DNA of 64,000 nucleotides from Sciscionella sediminilitoris (GCF_000737195.2 NZ_JALM01000024.1:1-64000); one strand, 5' to 3'; positions 54,762 to 63,985 are shown, counted from the first letter of the stretch. Program-made: numbers and translations. Notes: generated by a model not told the origin, from the letters alone.

Positions 54762-55346
54762 GTGCCCCAGCTACTGATACCGGCCCTGCCGCCCGGTTCG
54801 CTTCGAGACCGGAATCAGCCGAATCTGACCGTTGAAGGGGACGTGGTTTTGCGTCCCTGGCGGGAATCCGATGCATCAGCGGTACGAAAAGCCTTTGACT
54901 GCCCCGAAATTCAGCGGTGGCACCAGCGCCGGATGGACAGCGCGGAGGAGGCACGGGACTGGATCGCGAACTGGGAAACCGCCTGGGGACAGGAAACCGG
55001 CGCCAGTTGGGCGATCGTGCGTGCGGATCGCGTGCTCGGCCAGATCGGTCTGCGCCGGATCACGCTGCCCCAGGCATCCGCGGAACTCTCCTACTGGCTG
55101 CTCCCCGAGGCACGCGGTGCCGGAGTGGCCGGCCGTGCGGTGCGCGCCCTGACCCGGTGGGCGTTCACCGATCGCGGATTCCACCGCCTCACGCTCAGGC
55201 ACTCCACCGGAAACCTCGCCTCCTGCCGGGTCGCCGCCAAGACCGGGTTCGTGCTCGAGGGGACCAGCAGAGGATCACATCTGCACGCGGACGGTTGGCA
55301 TGACGTCCACCTGCACTCCTTGCTGTGCACCGATGATGAGGCTTGA
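54762..55346 (+). CDS. GNAT acetyltransferase, RimJ/RimL type
   Basis: A 194-residue protein with LRPWRESDASAVRKAFDCPE near the start and the acetyl-CoA motif LLPEARGAGVAGRAVRALTR, then LRHSTGNLASCRVAAKTGFV. It may acetylate a protein N-terminus or a small amine; the substrate is unknown. Confidence 0.9.
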   Translation: MPQLLIPALPPGSLRDRNQPNLTVEGDVVLRPWRESDASAVRKAFDCPEIQRWHQRRMDSAEEARDWIANWETAWGQETGASWAIVRADRVLGQIGLRRITLPQASAELSYWLLPEARGAGVAGRAVRALTRWAFTDRGFHRLTLRHSTGNLASCRVAAKTGFVLEGTSRGSHLHADGWHDVHLHSLLCTDDEA

Positions 55347-55379
55347 CCTCGAGAACGCTCGAGGTTTGAGGATGGGGAC

Positions 55380-55829
55380 ATGTCGATAATCGAGGACGTT
55401 CTCGGGGCGCTCCGGCTGGCATGGGATGCGAACGACGGCGCGGCGTGGGCGGCGAGCTTCACCGAGGACGCGGACTTCGTCGACGTGCTGGGCCGTATGC
55501 AACGCGGGCGCGAGACGATAGCTGAAGAGCACCAGAAGATCTTCGACACCATCTATCGGGGCAGCCGGGCCGAGTTCTGGCCGCTGTCCAGCTATCCACT
55601 GAGCGGGGACGGCGTGTCGCTGGCGCACACGGTATCGAGGTTGTGGGTGCCGAGCGGACCGCGATCGGGTGTCACGTTCTCCGTACAGACGATGGTGCTG
55701 GAGAGGGGGCTCATCCGGGCGTTCCACAACACCATCCGCGCCGACATGGCCGATTTTGCCGAGCACGACGAAGTACTCGCGGCGCAAGCACCGCTGCAAT
55801 GGCGGCAGAAGACGCCGCCCGTGGGGTGA
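55380..55829 (+). CDS. SgcJ/EcaC (NTF2-like) family protein
   Basis: A 149-residue protein (SIIEDVLGALRLAWDANDGA, FTEDADFVDVLGRMQRGRET) with the SgcJ/EcaC form of the NTF2/SnoaL fold. Function is unknown; members appear near oxidoreductases and antibiotic genes. Confidence 0.85.
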   Translation: MSIIEDVLGALRLAWDANDGAAWAASFTEDADFVDVLGRMQRGRETIAEEHQKIFDTIYRGSRAEFWPLSSYPLSGDGVSLAHTVSRLWVPSGPRSGVTFSVQTMVLERGLIRAFHNTIRADMADFAEHDEVLAAQAPLQWRQKTPPVG

Positions 55830-55874
55830 ATGAGAACCATGGGAATCCGGCCGAGCGGCACTACCCTGGCGCGT

Positions 55875-56285
55875 ATGTCGGATAGCGCGGTCTGGCCGGT
55901 ACTCCACTACGACGACACCCGTGCCGCATTGCGGTTTCTGGTCGACGTGCTGGGGTTTGAGCAACACGTGGCGGTCTGCGACGAGGGCGGCGAACTCGTG
56001 CACGCCGAAGTGCGCTGGCCCGAGGGCGGCATGGTGGTGTTCGGCTCCACCACGCACAAGGACAGCGTGCACGGGCGCATGCCTGCCGGGGTGAACGCCG
56101 TCTACATCGCCACCGAGGAGGTCGACGCGATGTACGAACGCGCCCGCCATGCCGGGGCGACCGTGGCAGAGCAACCGCAGGAAGCGCGGCTCGGTTCCGG
56201 CGAGCGGTCGTATCTGGTGACCATCGAGGACCCGGAGCGCAACCTGTGGACCTTCGGTACTTACCGGGGCACTCGGCGAAGCTGA
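55875..56285 (+). CDS. VOC family (glyoxalase-like) protein
   Basis: A 136-residue protein from ATG 55875 (TACCCT at 55862-55867 is 7 bases upstream, a leaderless pattern). WPVLHYDDTRAALRFLVDVL and YLVTIEDPERNLWTFGTY mark a VOC/bleomycin-resistance fold with metal residues His and Glu. The activity is unknown. Confidence 0.88.
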   Translation: MSDSAVWPVLHYDDTRAALRFLVDVLGFEQHVAVCDEGGELVHAEVRWPEGGMVVFGSTTHKDSVHGRMPAGVNAVYIATEEVDAMYERARHAGATVAEQPQEARLGSGERSYLVTIEDPERNLWTFGTYRGTRRS

Positions 56286-56305
56286 GGCCCGGACAGCATC
56301 ACGTT

Positions 56306-56332
56306 GGCCCCTGCCTTGCAAAGGCAGGGGCC
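56306..56332 (+). terminator. Terminator hairpin sharing sequence with tRNA-Ala
   Basis: GGCCCCTGCCTT/AAGGCAGGGGCC, a perfect 12-bp stem with a 3-base loop, 20 bases after the VOC gene. It contains 20 bases identical to the anticodon arm of tRNA-Ala. Confidence 0.8.
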
Positions 56333-56436
56333 CCGCTTTCAAGTGCGCGCCCTCACCGAAGTGTTGGCGCACTTGGCCAAGTTGACCGATAAAGAAACCG
56401 AGAGCTGCTGACCGGGTATCGCACCGGACCCGAAAC

Positions 56437-56479
56437 AGCAGTTGGGGTGCTTCCCGAAACCGGGAAGCACCCCAACTGC
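56437..56479. terminator. tRNA-Gly terminator hairpin
   Basis: A 19-bp perfect stem (GCAGTTGGGGTGCTTCCCG and complement) with a 5-base loop, beginning 17 bases after the tRNA-Gly 3' end. Confidence 0.8.
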
Positions 56480-56496
56480 ACTGCAAGAGCCTTCTG

Positions 56497-56570
56497 TGGA
56501 GCGGATGACGGGAATCGAACCCGCATTCTCAGCTTGGGAAGCTGATGTTCTGCCATTGAACTACATCCGC
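56497..56570 (-). tRNA. tRNA-Gly (CCC anticodon)
   Basis: A 74-base minus-strand tRNA with CCA encoded, from GCGGATGTAGTTCAATGG to CATCCGCTCCA. The loop TTCCCAA gives anticodon CCC. Confidence 0.96.
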
Positions 56571-56654
56571 AGGACGCTCCCGATCATATACCGCTGCCTC
56601 GAGCCGGTGAACGGCGGCCCCGCCGCAAGCGGGTGACTACTTAGGGTCAATTTT

Positions 56655-56901
56655 TTGGTGATTTGATTACAGGGCGATACCGTTTTCGAGTGACGAACCC
56701 CAAATGGGGTGGTTCTTCCGAGTACGCCGAGTAAGGTACGGCTCGGAACAGTCACCGCCGGTGTACGGGTCGATGTGAATATTGCGGGTCCGAACCTGAT
56801 GGACGCGTCGGCCTGAGTGCGTGGCACGAGCGTCCCGCGCTCGAACTGAGGTGACGCCGTAGGAGGCGTCCGGTGCGGGGCACGAGGACAGAGGGAGACC
56901 C
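56655..56901 (+). promoter_or_regulatory. Promoter and long structured leader of the osmoprotectant operon
   Basis: TTGGTG (56655), a 17-base spacer and TACCGT (56678-56683) fit a promoter, leaving a leader of about 210 bases before proV. It contains ACCCC/GGGGT, CCGAG/CTCGG and CGAGCG/CGCTCG hairpins. A riboswitch or other RNA control is possible but none is recognised with confidence. Confidence 0.5.
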
Positions 56902-58116
56902 TTGGCAACTGTTCGAGCAGAGAAGATCTACAAGGTGTTCGGGCGCCGCGCGCGTGATGCCGTGCACCAGCTGGAGTCGGGCGCGAGTCGTTCGGATCTG
57001 GCCGCCGCAGGCACGACCGCGGCGGTCATCGACGCGTCGTTCGAAGTGGCCGACGGCGAGATTTTCGTGGTGATGGGCCTTTCGGGCTCGGGGAAGTCGA
57101 CGTTGATCCGCATGCTGAACGGCTTGCTTCCGGCGACTTCGGGGGATGTCTACATCAACGATGAGGACATCACGAAAATGTCGCAGCGCCAGATCCGGGA
57201 AATGCGTCAGCGCCGGATGAGCATGGTGTTCCAGCATTTCGCGTTGTTCCCGCACCGCTCCGTGTTGGATAACGCGGCGTATGCCCTGGAGATACAGGGA
57301 GTCGAGAAGGAGGCGCGGCGGGCGAAGGCCAAGGAGGCACTCGGTCTCGTCGGCCTGGAGGGCTGGGAGAACCACCTTCCCGATCAGCTTTCCGGTGGTA
57401 TGCGCCAGCGGGTGGGACTTGCCCGCGCGCTCGCCGCGGACACCGACATTCTGTTGATGGACGAGGCATTCAGTGCGCTCGATCCGCTGATTCGCCGGGA
57501 CATGCAGGATCAGCTGCTTTCGTTGCAGGCGGAGCTGGGCAAGACGATCATCTTCATCACCCACGATCTGAACGAGGCGATGCGTCTCGGCGATCACATC
57601 GCGGTGATGCGGGAGGGCCGGATCGTGCAGATCGGGACGGCCGAGGACATCCTCAACGATCCCGCGAACGACTATGTGGCGCAGTTCGTCCAGGACGTGG
57701 ATCGGGCGAAGGTGTTGAGTGCGACCTCGGTGATGGAGCGCCCGACCTCGACCATCGGGACGAACTCGGGTCCGCGTGCCGCGCTGAAGGTGATGCGCGA
57801 AATGCAGCACACCGCGGTTTTCGTGGTGGACAGGCAGGGAACGCTGCTCGGTGTCGTCGAGGACGAGGCGGCTGCGGAGGCGGCGCGCAACGGCGCGGAA
57901 ACCGTCTCGGACATCATCTCGAACGATATTCCCGAGGTGGGCCCGGAAACCGCCGTCTACGAACTGTTCATTCCGTCCGCGGAAAGCAGGCTGCCGCTCG
58001 CGGTCGTGGACGAGAACCGGAAACTGCTCGGCATCGTGCCAAGGGCCACGCTGCTTTCCGCGCTCGGCCAGAACACCAAGCCCGTGGAGAACGTGAGGGA
58101 GGACGCGGATGCGTGA
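56902..58116 (+). CDS. proV: Glycine betaine/proline ABC transporter ATPase
   Basis: A 404-residue protein from TTG 56902 (GAGGGA upstream). Walker A GLSGSGKST, signature LSGGMRQRVGLARAL, Walker B ILLMDEAFSALDP; the C-terminus holds two CBS domains (about 275-395), the osmosensing part of OpuAA/ProV. It drives uptake of compatible solutes. The permease start overlaps its end. Confidence 0.93.
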   Translation: MATVRAEKIYKVFGRRARDAVHQLESGASRSDLAAAGTTAAVIDASFEVADGEIFVVMGLSGSGKSTLIRMLNGLLPATSGDVYINDEDITKMSQRQIREMRQRRMSMVFQHFALFPHRSVLDNAAYALEIQGVEKEARRAKAKEALGLVGLEGWENHLPDQLSGGMRQRVGLARALAADTDILLMDEAFSALDPLIRRDMQDQLLSLQAELGKTIIFITHDLNEAMRLGDHIAVMREGRIVQIGTAEDILNDPANDYVAQFVQDVDRAKVLSATSVMERPTSTIGTNSGPRAALKVMREMQHTAVFVVDRQGTLLGVVEDEAAAEAARNGAETVSDIISNDIPEVGPETAVYELFIPSAESRLPLAVVDENRKLLGIVPRATLLSALGQNTKPVENVREDADA

Positions 58117-59005
58117 ATTGCTCCTCGCCGACGACACCGGCTGGCATGTGCCGCAGCTGAATGTCGGCGACTGGTTCAACGCGATCGTGCATTGGCTGCA
58201 GAACAATGTCGGTCCGCTGCTGGATTTCATCAAACTGGTCGTGCAGTCCTGTGTGGACGCCGTCGTCTGGGTACTCACCCTGCTGCCCAGTTGGGCGATG
58301 GTGATCGTGTTCGCGTTGCTCGCGCTGCTGATCCGGGGCTGGAAATTCGGTCTCGGTGCGCTGATCGGATTCGCGCTCATCGACAGTGTTCGCGCGTTCG
58401 ACAATGCGATGAACTCACTGTCCCAGGTGATCGTGGCCGGTGTGGTCGCGGTGATCATCGCGATACCACTGGGAATTCTCGCCGCGCGCAGTGCTCGGGC
58501 GAGCCGGATCATCAAGCCGGTCATGGACTTCATGCAGACGCTGCCGCAGTTCGTGTACCTGATTCCGGTGATCTTCTTCTTCTCGATCGGTGCGGTCCCC
58601 GGTGTGATCGCGACGGTCGTGTTCGCCCTGCCACCCGGTGTCCGGTTGACCGAACTGGGAATCCGCCAGGTGGACAAGGAAATGGTCGAAGCCGGTGAGG
58701 CTTTCGGCGCACCGAGCGGAAAGATTCTGCGCGGTATTCAGATTCCGCTTGCGATGCCTTCGATCATGGCCGGTATCAACCAGGTCATCATGATGTCGCT
58801 TTCCATGGTCGTCATCGCGGGAATGGTCGGTGCACCGGGCCTTGGCAGCCAGGTGTTCGGCGCGGTGCAGCAATTGCAACTGGCGAACGGATTCAACGGC
58901 GGACTCGCCGTGGTCATTCTCGCCATCTACTTGGACCGGCTGACCTCATCGCTCGGTGACCGGTCCGCAGTCTCGCGCGCCGCGCGCGTCGCGAGCAAGG
59001 TCTGA
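58109..59005 (+). CDS. proW: Glycine betaine/proline ABC transporter permease
   Basis: A 298-residue permease with six to seven membrane helices (SWAMVIVFALLALLIRGWKF near residue 67). The ABC permease loop is EAGEAFGAPSGKILRGIQIP; a long periplasmic start precedes the core. It overlaps the ATPase gene by 8 bases. Confidence 0.93.
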   Translation: MRELLLADDTGWHVPQLNVGDWFNAIVHWLQNNVGPLLDFIKLVVQSCVDAVVWVLTLLPSWAMVIVFALLALLIRGWKFGLGALIGFALIDSVRAFDNAMNSLSQVIVAGVVAVIIAIPLGILAARSARASRIIKPVMDFMQTLPQFVYLIPVIFFFSIGAVPGVIATVVFALPPGVRLTELGIRQVDKEMVEAGEAFGAPSGKILRGIQIPLAMPSIMAGINQVIMMSLSMVVIAGMVGAPGLGSQVFGAVQQLQLANGFNGGLAVVILAIYLDRLTSSLGDRSAVSRAARVASKV

Positions 59006-59051
59006 CCGGGCAACCGGATCAAGACCGCTCATGTTGGAAGGAGAACCTGAA

Positions 59052-59978
59052 GTGCCGAGAAAGAAACGGGTTGGCTGGTTCGCCGGGCTGACCGCGATGC
59101 TGCTAGCCGTCGTGATGGTCTCGACGGCCTGCGGTAAGCAGTCGACGAATTCCGAAGGCACCGGCAGCCAAGACAAGAAGATCAACATCGCCTACATCGC
59201 CTGGGACGAGGACATCGCTCTGTCCAATCTGTACAAGGCGGCGCTGATGAAGGCGGGCTGGAAGAAGGACGACATCAAGCTCCAGGAGCTGGATGCCGCG
59301 CCGATCTTCCAGAGCCTGTCGACCGGTAAGTCGGATCTCTTCCTCGACGCCTGGCTGCCCATCACGCACAAGAGCTACTGGGACCAGTACGGCAAGCAGC
59401 TCGAGGACCTCGGAACCTGGTACGACAACGCCACCCTCGGGCTCGCCGTCCCCGACTACGTCAAGGACGTGAAGTCGATCGCGGACCTCAAGGAGCACGC
59501 CGGTGAGTTCGGCGGGCAGATCGTCGGCATCGACAACGGTGCCGGTGAGATGAAGGTCGTGCGGGAGAAGGCCATGCCGCAGTACGGCCTCAACGGCCCG
59601 ATGAAGCTGAGCTCCTCCTCGACCGCCTCCATGCTCGCCGCGGTGGAGAAGGCCGTGAACGAGAAGAAGCCGGTCGTGGCGACCCTGTGGAAGCCGCACT
59701 GGGCCTACACCCGGTACAAGCTGCACGACCTCGAGGACCCGAAGGGCACGATGGCGCAGCACGAGAAGCTGCACGCGGTCGGGCGTCAGGGCTTTGCCAA
59801 GGACTTCCCGAACCTGGCGAAGTCGCTGAAGGACATCAAGCTCGACGACAAGCAGCTGGGCACCCTGGAGGACATGGTGCACAGCGCGGGTTCGGACGCT
59901 GATGCGCAGCTGAAGGCGGCGCAGCAGTGGATGGACAAGAACCCGGACTTCGTGAAGCAGCACCTGAGCAACCTGTAA
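59052..59978 (+). CDS. proX: Glycine betaine-binding lipoprotein
   Basis: A 308-residue protein from GTG 59052. The signal WFAGLTAMLLAVVMVSTACG has a lipobox ending in Cys. The mature part (INIAYIAWDEDIALSNLYKA, LFLDAWLPITHKSYWDQYGK) shows the aromatic residues expected to form a betaine cage. It supplies ProVW. A strong terminator follows. Confidence 0.93.
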   Translation: MPRKKRVGWFAGLTAMLLAVVMVSTACGKQSTNSEGTGSQDKKINIAYIAWDEDIALSNLYKAALMKAGWKKDDIKLQELDAAPIFQSLSTGKSDLFLDAWLPITHKSYWDQYGKQLEDLGTWYDNATLGLAVPDYVKDVKSIADLKEHAGEFGGQIVGIDNGAGEMKVVREKAMPQYGLNGPMKLSSSSTASMLAAVEKAVNEKKPVVATLWKPHWAYTRYKLHDLEDPKGTMAQHEKLHAVGRQGFAKDFPNLAKSLKDIKLDDKQLGTLEDMVHSAGSDADAQLKAAQQWMDKNPDFVKQHLSNL

Positions 59979-59995
59979 TCGCTGGGTTCGCACAA

Positions 59996-60028
59996 CGGGG
60001 CCGCATCCGCACAACGGATGCGGCCCCG
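59996..60028. terminator. Terminator after the osmoprotectant operon
   Basis: CGGGGCCGCATCCG/CGGATGCGGCCCCG, a 14-bp stem with a CACAA loop, then ATTCGTTTCC. It lies between convergent genes (binding lipoprotein and TPR-like protein). Confidence 0.88.
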
Positions 60029-60060
60029 ATTCGTTTCCATTACGGGAGCACAAAAGGAAA

Positions 60061-61221
60061 TCACGAACCTGGGAGGTGACCTCTCCTCCAGGTCCGCGGT
60101 TTCCGGGCACGCGGCCAGCCGGACTTCAACAGCATGGCTTCCAGTAGCGCCGGTACAACGTCGACCGGTCTGCCGTCCGTGGATCCCTGCGCCAGCACCG
60201 CGTAGATGTATCCGAGCAGTGAACCATCCCTCGGAACAAGCGAACCGTTCGCAAGCTGCTTCTGGTCGAGTTTGGTCTGTTCGGTCAATCGCGTATCGGG
60301 TTCGGAATCCGAATAGTCAGCGTGTTGGTAACGGGAGCAGGTATTGGACCACGCTTCATATATGCCGAAGAGAACGGAAAGTCGAGGATTTCCTGACTTT
60401 TCGGCCGACAGTTGTGCAAGCTGGAATAGTTGCATGGCGTCGTAGTGCGCGTCAGTCTGCTGATACGAGCGCCCGACTGCATATATTGCCTCGGCAATAA
60501 GCAGTCGATCTTCCAATTGCCTGGCGAACTGGATTGTTTGTGCAAAGTGCTTACGAAGTTTTCGATACTCTCCGTTATCGAAAAGTATCCAGCCAAGGGT
60601 GCAGTGCAGGTTGCTAAGAACAAAGTAGAGTCGTTTAGATTCTTCGGTCGAACACTGTCCCGCAAGTAATCGCTCCGCCTCGATTATCGTGCGCTCGATC
60701 TGCCGCTGGAAATTCGGATCTGCCTTGAGGTGGCCGAGATCCTTCTCGATATCCGCGATTCTGGACGTCTTTTGTCTAGTTCTATTTATTTCCCGCAGAT
60801 CGACATTCTGCGGGTGTGCAATCACTGTTTCATGCTTGCAAGCGGCAGCTTTGAATGCGAACCGATTGAAGATGTACCGGTCCATATCGTCGTTTGTGCC
60901 CGTGTCGCGATAACATAGATCGCCTCGGTCGAATGACAGCATGGCCAGATACTCAGTGGCTTCGGGAACACCACATGATTCAGCGATTCCGAAGCAATCG
61001 ATAGCATCCCTGACGTAATCCTCTATCCTATTGAGGTAGTCCTCCGCCTTTTTGGCGCCTGCTTGTTCGAGGTGGGCGATCCCGGCTGCGAAAACATCGT
61101 ATCCGCGCTCCGCCTCGTCGGCTCGGCTCGCCAGAGCCGCTCGTTGCTCGGCACTCAAGTTTGCATGTTTCTCCATGAGATCGTTCAACCGTGGAGGCGA
61201 CTGCCTGGGTTGTTCGTTCAT
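60061..61221 (-). CDS. TPR-like helical protein coupled to a sigma factor
   Basis: A 386-residue mostly helical protein. Several helix pairs (AEDYLNRIEDYVRDAIDCFG, RLYFVLSNLHCTLGWILFDN, LLIAEAIYAVGRSYQQTDAH, YDAMQLFQLAQLSAEKSGNP) look like tetratricopeptide repeats. No membrane helix and no anti-sigma motif is visible. Its ATG overlaps the sigma stop (ATGA), so the pair is co-translated. The coding DNA has clearly lower G+C than its neighbours, with runs of A/T codons, suggesting transfer. It may sense or titrate the sigma factor; that is inferred. Confidence 0.8.
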   Translation of the reverse strand: MNEQPRQSPPRLNDLMEKHANLSAEQRAALASRADEAERGYDVFAAGIAHLEQAGAKKAEDYLNRIEDYVRDAIDCFGIAESCGVPEATEYLAMLSFDRGDLCYRDTGTNDDMDRYIFNRFAFKAAACKHETVIAHPQNVDLREINRTRQKTSRIADIEKDLGHLKADPNFQRQIERTIIEAERLLAGQCSTEESKRLYFVLSNLHCTLGWILFDNGEYRKLRKHFAQTIQFARQLEDRLLIAEAIYAVGRSYQQTDAHYDAMQLFQLAQLSAEKSGNPRLSVLFGIYEAWSNTCSRYQHADYSDSEPDTRLTEQTKLDQKQLANGSLVPRDGSLLGYIYAVLAQGSTDGRPVDVVPALLEAMLLKSGWPRARKPRTWRRGHLPGS

Positions 61222-61751
61222 TTCGGCGCCCCTAGCCGTTCCGAGTCGCCGGTAATGGCAGGGTCCGTACGCAGTGTCCGCATGGCGGCGCTCAGCAACT
61301 TCTTGACACCGTTGACCGTTATGCCCATTAGCTCGGCGACGGTATCGCGCTGGAGGTCATCGATGTATTTCAAGATCAAGGCCTCGCGTTGCCGAGTCGG
61401 CAGCCGGGAAATGGCCGTGTGTAGGTCGATGAACGTATCGGGTTCGACATCGGCGGGTAGCGGCAGTGGTATGGCTCGGAGTGCCTGGTCGTCGAGCGGT
61501 ATCTCGACGACCTTGCTGCTGCGGCGGCGATACCAGTCTTTACAGGTGGTGCGGACGATCTTCATGAGTGGCGCCTCGGGGTTGTCGTATTCCCGATAGC
61601 GTTCCCAGCGTTCCAGGAAGGTCATCCATGCTTGGGAGAACAGGTCCTCGACGGCCCCGGCTTCGACCCTGCGCGCTATCACGTTGTAGACCTTGCGCCG
61701 ATGTGCTGCGTAGAAGTCCTCAAGGTGCATGTGCGGAGCCCGGCTCGACAT
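61218..61751 (-). CDS. RNA polymerase ECF-type sigma factor
   Basis: A 177-residue protein with region 2 (VEDLFSQAWMTFLERWERYR, KIVRTTCKDWYRRR) and region 4 (ISRLPTRQREALILKYIDDL, VAELMGITVNGVKKLLSAAM). It lacks sigma regions 1.1 and 3, as in ECF sigmas. No transmembrane anti-sigma gene is adjacent; the TPR-like partner is. It is divergent from dcd. Confidence 0.9.
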   Translation of the reverse strand: MSSRAPHMHLEDFYAAHRRKVYNVIARRVEAGAVEDLFSQAWMTFLERWERYREYDNPEAPLMKIVRTTCKDWYRRRSSKVVEIPLDDQALRAIPLPLPADVEPDTFIDLHTAISRLPTRQREALILKYIDDLQRDTVAELMGITVNGVKKLLSAAMRTLRTDPAITGDSERLGAPK

Positions 61752-61884
61752 GCCGATTGGACATGGCCATCACGGTCCCTTCGGTTGGTTGATGTTCGTA
61801 TATGCCTAGAGGCGCGGCGGGGTGTAAACGGGTAGTGCGCGGGCATGTCCACATGTCTGGCTACAGTCGTTTACGCTGGGCATC

Positions 61885-62466
61885 GTGTTGCTCAGCGATC
61901 GAGATCTGCGCGCCGAATACCAGAGCGGTCGGCTCATCCTCGACCCGTTCGACGAGGCCATGCTGCAGCCGTCGAGTATCGACGTGCGGCTCGACCGGTA
62001 TTTCCGGGTGTTCGACAATTCCCGCTATACCCACATCGACCCGGCGCAGTGCCAGGACGAGCTGACCTCGCTGGTGGAAACCCCGGCCGAGGAGCCGTTC
62101 GTGCTGCACCCCGGGGAGTTCGTACTCGGCTCGACGTTCGAACGGGTCACCCTTCCCGACGATCTGGCCGGCCGGCTGGAGGGCAAGTCCTCGCTGGGGC
62201 GGCTGGGGCTGCTGACCCATTCCACGGCGGGGTTCATCGACCCGGGCTTCACCGGGCACATCACCCTCGAGTTCTCCAATGTGGCCAATCTGCCGATCAC
62301 CCTCTGGCCGGGAATGAAGATCGGCCAGCTGTGCATCCTGCGCCTGTCGAGCGCGGCGGAGGCGCCGTACGGTTCGGAGAGCGCGGGTTCCCGGTACCAG
62401 GGGCAGCGCGGGCCGACCCCATCCCGGGCCCATCTGAACTTCCACCGGGTGGACACGAACCGCTAG
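61885..62466 (+). CDS. dcd: dCTP deaminase
   Basis: A 193-residue protein from GTG 61885 (TACGCT at 61872-61877, seven bases upstream, a leaderless pattern). [20 protein letters not shown] and [14 protein letters not shown] are the family core. Mycobacterial homologues are bifunctional dCTP deaminase/dUTPases, which this may also be. Its stop TAG overlaps the opposite-strand stop of the next gene. Confidence 0.93.
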   Translation: MLLSDRDLRAEYQSGRLILDPFDEAMLQPSSIDVRLDRYFRVFDNSRYTHIDPAQCQDELTSLVETPAEEPFVLHPGEFVLGSTFERVTLPDDLAGRLEGKSSLGRLGLLTHSTAGFIDPGFTGHITLEFSNVANLPITLWPGMKIGQLCILRLSSAAEAPYGSESAGSRYQGQRGPTPSRAHLNFHRVDTNR

Positions 62467-63413
62467 AGCGGGACCTCCGCGATCAGCGTGTGCCCCTCGC
62501 TTCCGGTGATCTCGCCGCCGGACTCGCCGATCGTGCGCAGCCCGGTGCGCGCCTCGGCCGCGGTGAGGTCGATGAGCACCTCGGTGGTCGGCCCCGTGCG
62601 GATCCGGTCGAGTGCGCCGCGGGCCGCGTGACCGGTCTCGGTGAGCTGCCCGAGTGCTTCCCGGGCGGTCCGCAACCGTTCGATGGCGGTGTCCAGCAAC
62701 GGAAACAGCGCCTCCGCGTTGCCCTCGCACATGGCGCGCACCAGTTCCGGGCGGGTTCCGGCGACCCGGGTCGCGTCCCCGTACGATCCCGCGGCCAACC
62801 GCAGCGCGAGCGGTCCGGTCCGCTCCCCCAGCTCGGCGAGCACCTCGGCGAACACGTGCGGGAGATGGGAGATCGCGGCGACGGCCGTGTCGTGCGCGTC
62901 CACCCCGGAGGGCACCACCCTGGCCCCGCAGGCGAGCGCGAAGGCACACACCTCGCGCAGCAGCTCGAGATCGGTGTCCTCCTCGAGGCACACCACCCAG
63001 CGGGCCCCGCGCAGCAGCGTGCCCGAACCGGCGGACCAGCCCGATTCGGCCGTCCCGGCCATCGGGTGCCCGCCGATGTAGCGGGCTCGCGGGGCAAGGC
63101 GCCGGACGAGCGCGTACACCGGGGCCTTCACACTGACCACATCGGTGAGCCGCACCCCGGGCGCGTGCTCGTGCACGGCGGGCAGCACATCCTCGAGCGC
63201 GGGAAGCGGCACGGCCAGGCAGACCAGCGCCTCTCGTTCGGCCGCCGTGCGCAGTGCCTCGCCGGTGCCGAGCACGGTGAATCCCTCGGCGCGGGCGGCA
63301 GCGGCATCGGGTGCCGAAGCGGTCGCCCCCCAGCAGTCGATCCCGGCCGCGGCCGCGGCGCGCAGCACCGAGCCACCGATCAGTCCGAGCCCGAGCACAC
63401 ACAATGGCCGCAT
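62463..63413 (-). CDS. tyrA: Prephenate dehydrogenase
   Basis: A 316-residue protein from ATG 63413. A Rossmann motif [10 protein letters not shown] begins near residue 5, DVVSVKAPV and [16 protein letters not shown] are the TyrA core, and the C-terminal helical dimer domain follows. It makes 4-hydroxyphenylpyruvate for tyrosine. It is convergent with dcd and shares the CTAG at 62463-62466. Confidence 0.92.
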   Translation of the reverse strand: MRPLCVLGLGLIGGSVLRAAAAAGIDCWGATASAPDAAAARAEGFTVLGTGEALRTAAEREALVCLAVPLPALEDVLPAVHEHAPGVRLTDVVSVKAPVYALVRRLAPRARYIGGHPMAGTAESGWSAGSGTLLRGARWVVCLEEDTDLELLREVCAFALACGARVVPSGVDAHDTAVAAISHLPHVFAEVLAELGERTGPLALRLAAGSYGDATRVAGTRPELVRAMCEGNAEALFPLLDTAIERLRTAREALGQLTETGHAARGALDRIRTGPTTEVLIDLTAAEARTGLRTIGESGGEITGSEGHTLIAEVPL

Positions 63414-63499
63414 GGACCCATCCTGCCCGGCCCTCAATTTGGAGGTTCTTGGTGGCCGGTGCCTTCCCCGATCAGGGGCATGACCAATACGGTGTGCGC

Positions 63500-63985
63500 A
63501 TGGTGTCGAGTGAACCGTTGACCGGGTTCGCGATAGCCGCCGTGCGCGAGGACGGCCGGTGGCGATGCAGCGTGCTTGAGGATGGGCTCGAAGAACTCGA
63601 TGCGGCGATCGACGAACTGCGCAAACTGCGTTCGACGGGCGCCGTGTTCGGGATGCTCGCGGTGGACGACGAGTTCTTCATTCTGCTGCGACCGAGCCCC
63701 CAGGGTGTCGCCACGGTGCTCTCCGATGCGGCCGCCGCGCTCGATTACGACATCGCCGCGGATGTGCTCGATCTGTTGCGCGCCGAACCCCCGGATGACG
63801 AGGACGACGAGATCTGGCCCGCGGGGGATCTCGCGCTGCTCGCCGACCTCGGTCTTCCCGAAGCGGAGATGCAGGTGATCGTGGACGAGGTGGACCTGTA
63901 TCCGGACGAGCAGCTGCGCATGGTCGCGCAGCGGTGCGGGTTCGCCGACGAGTTCGACAACGCCCTGGAGCGCATCAGTTCGTGA
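63500..63985 (+). CDS. tRNA adenosine deaminase-associated protein
   Basis: A 161-residue acidic protein from ATG 63500 (TACGGT at 63488-63493, six bases upstream). FAIAAVREDGRWRCSVLEDG and DEEFFILLRPS-like DDEFFILLRPSPQGVATVLS, with an acidic DDEDDEIWPAGDLALLADLG, match the family encoded next to tadA in actinobacteria. The tadA gene would be expected just past the window edge. Confidence 0.85.
   Translation: MVSSEPLTGFAIAAVREDGRWRCSVLEDGLEELDAAIDELRKLRSTGAVFGMLAVDDEFFILLRPSPQGVATVLSDAAAALDYDIAADVLDLLRAEPPDDEDDEIWPAGDLALLADLGLPEAEMQVIVDEVDLYPDEQLRMVAQRCGFADEFDNALERISS

Noticed and set aside
56655-56901. Firm call of a ydaO (c-di-AMP) riboswitch before proV
   Set aside because: Some motifs look similar, but I could not match the conserved core, so only a structured leader is reported.
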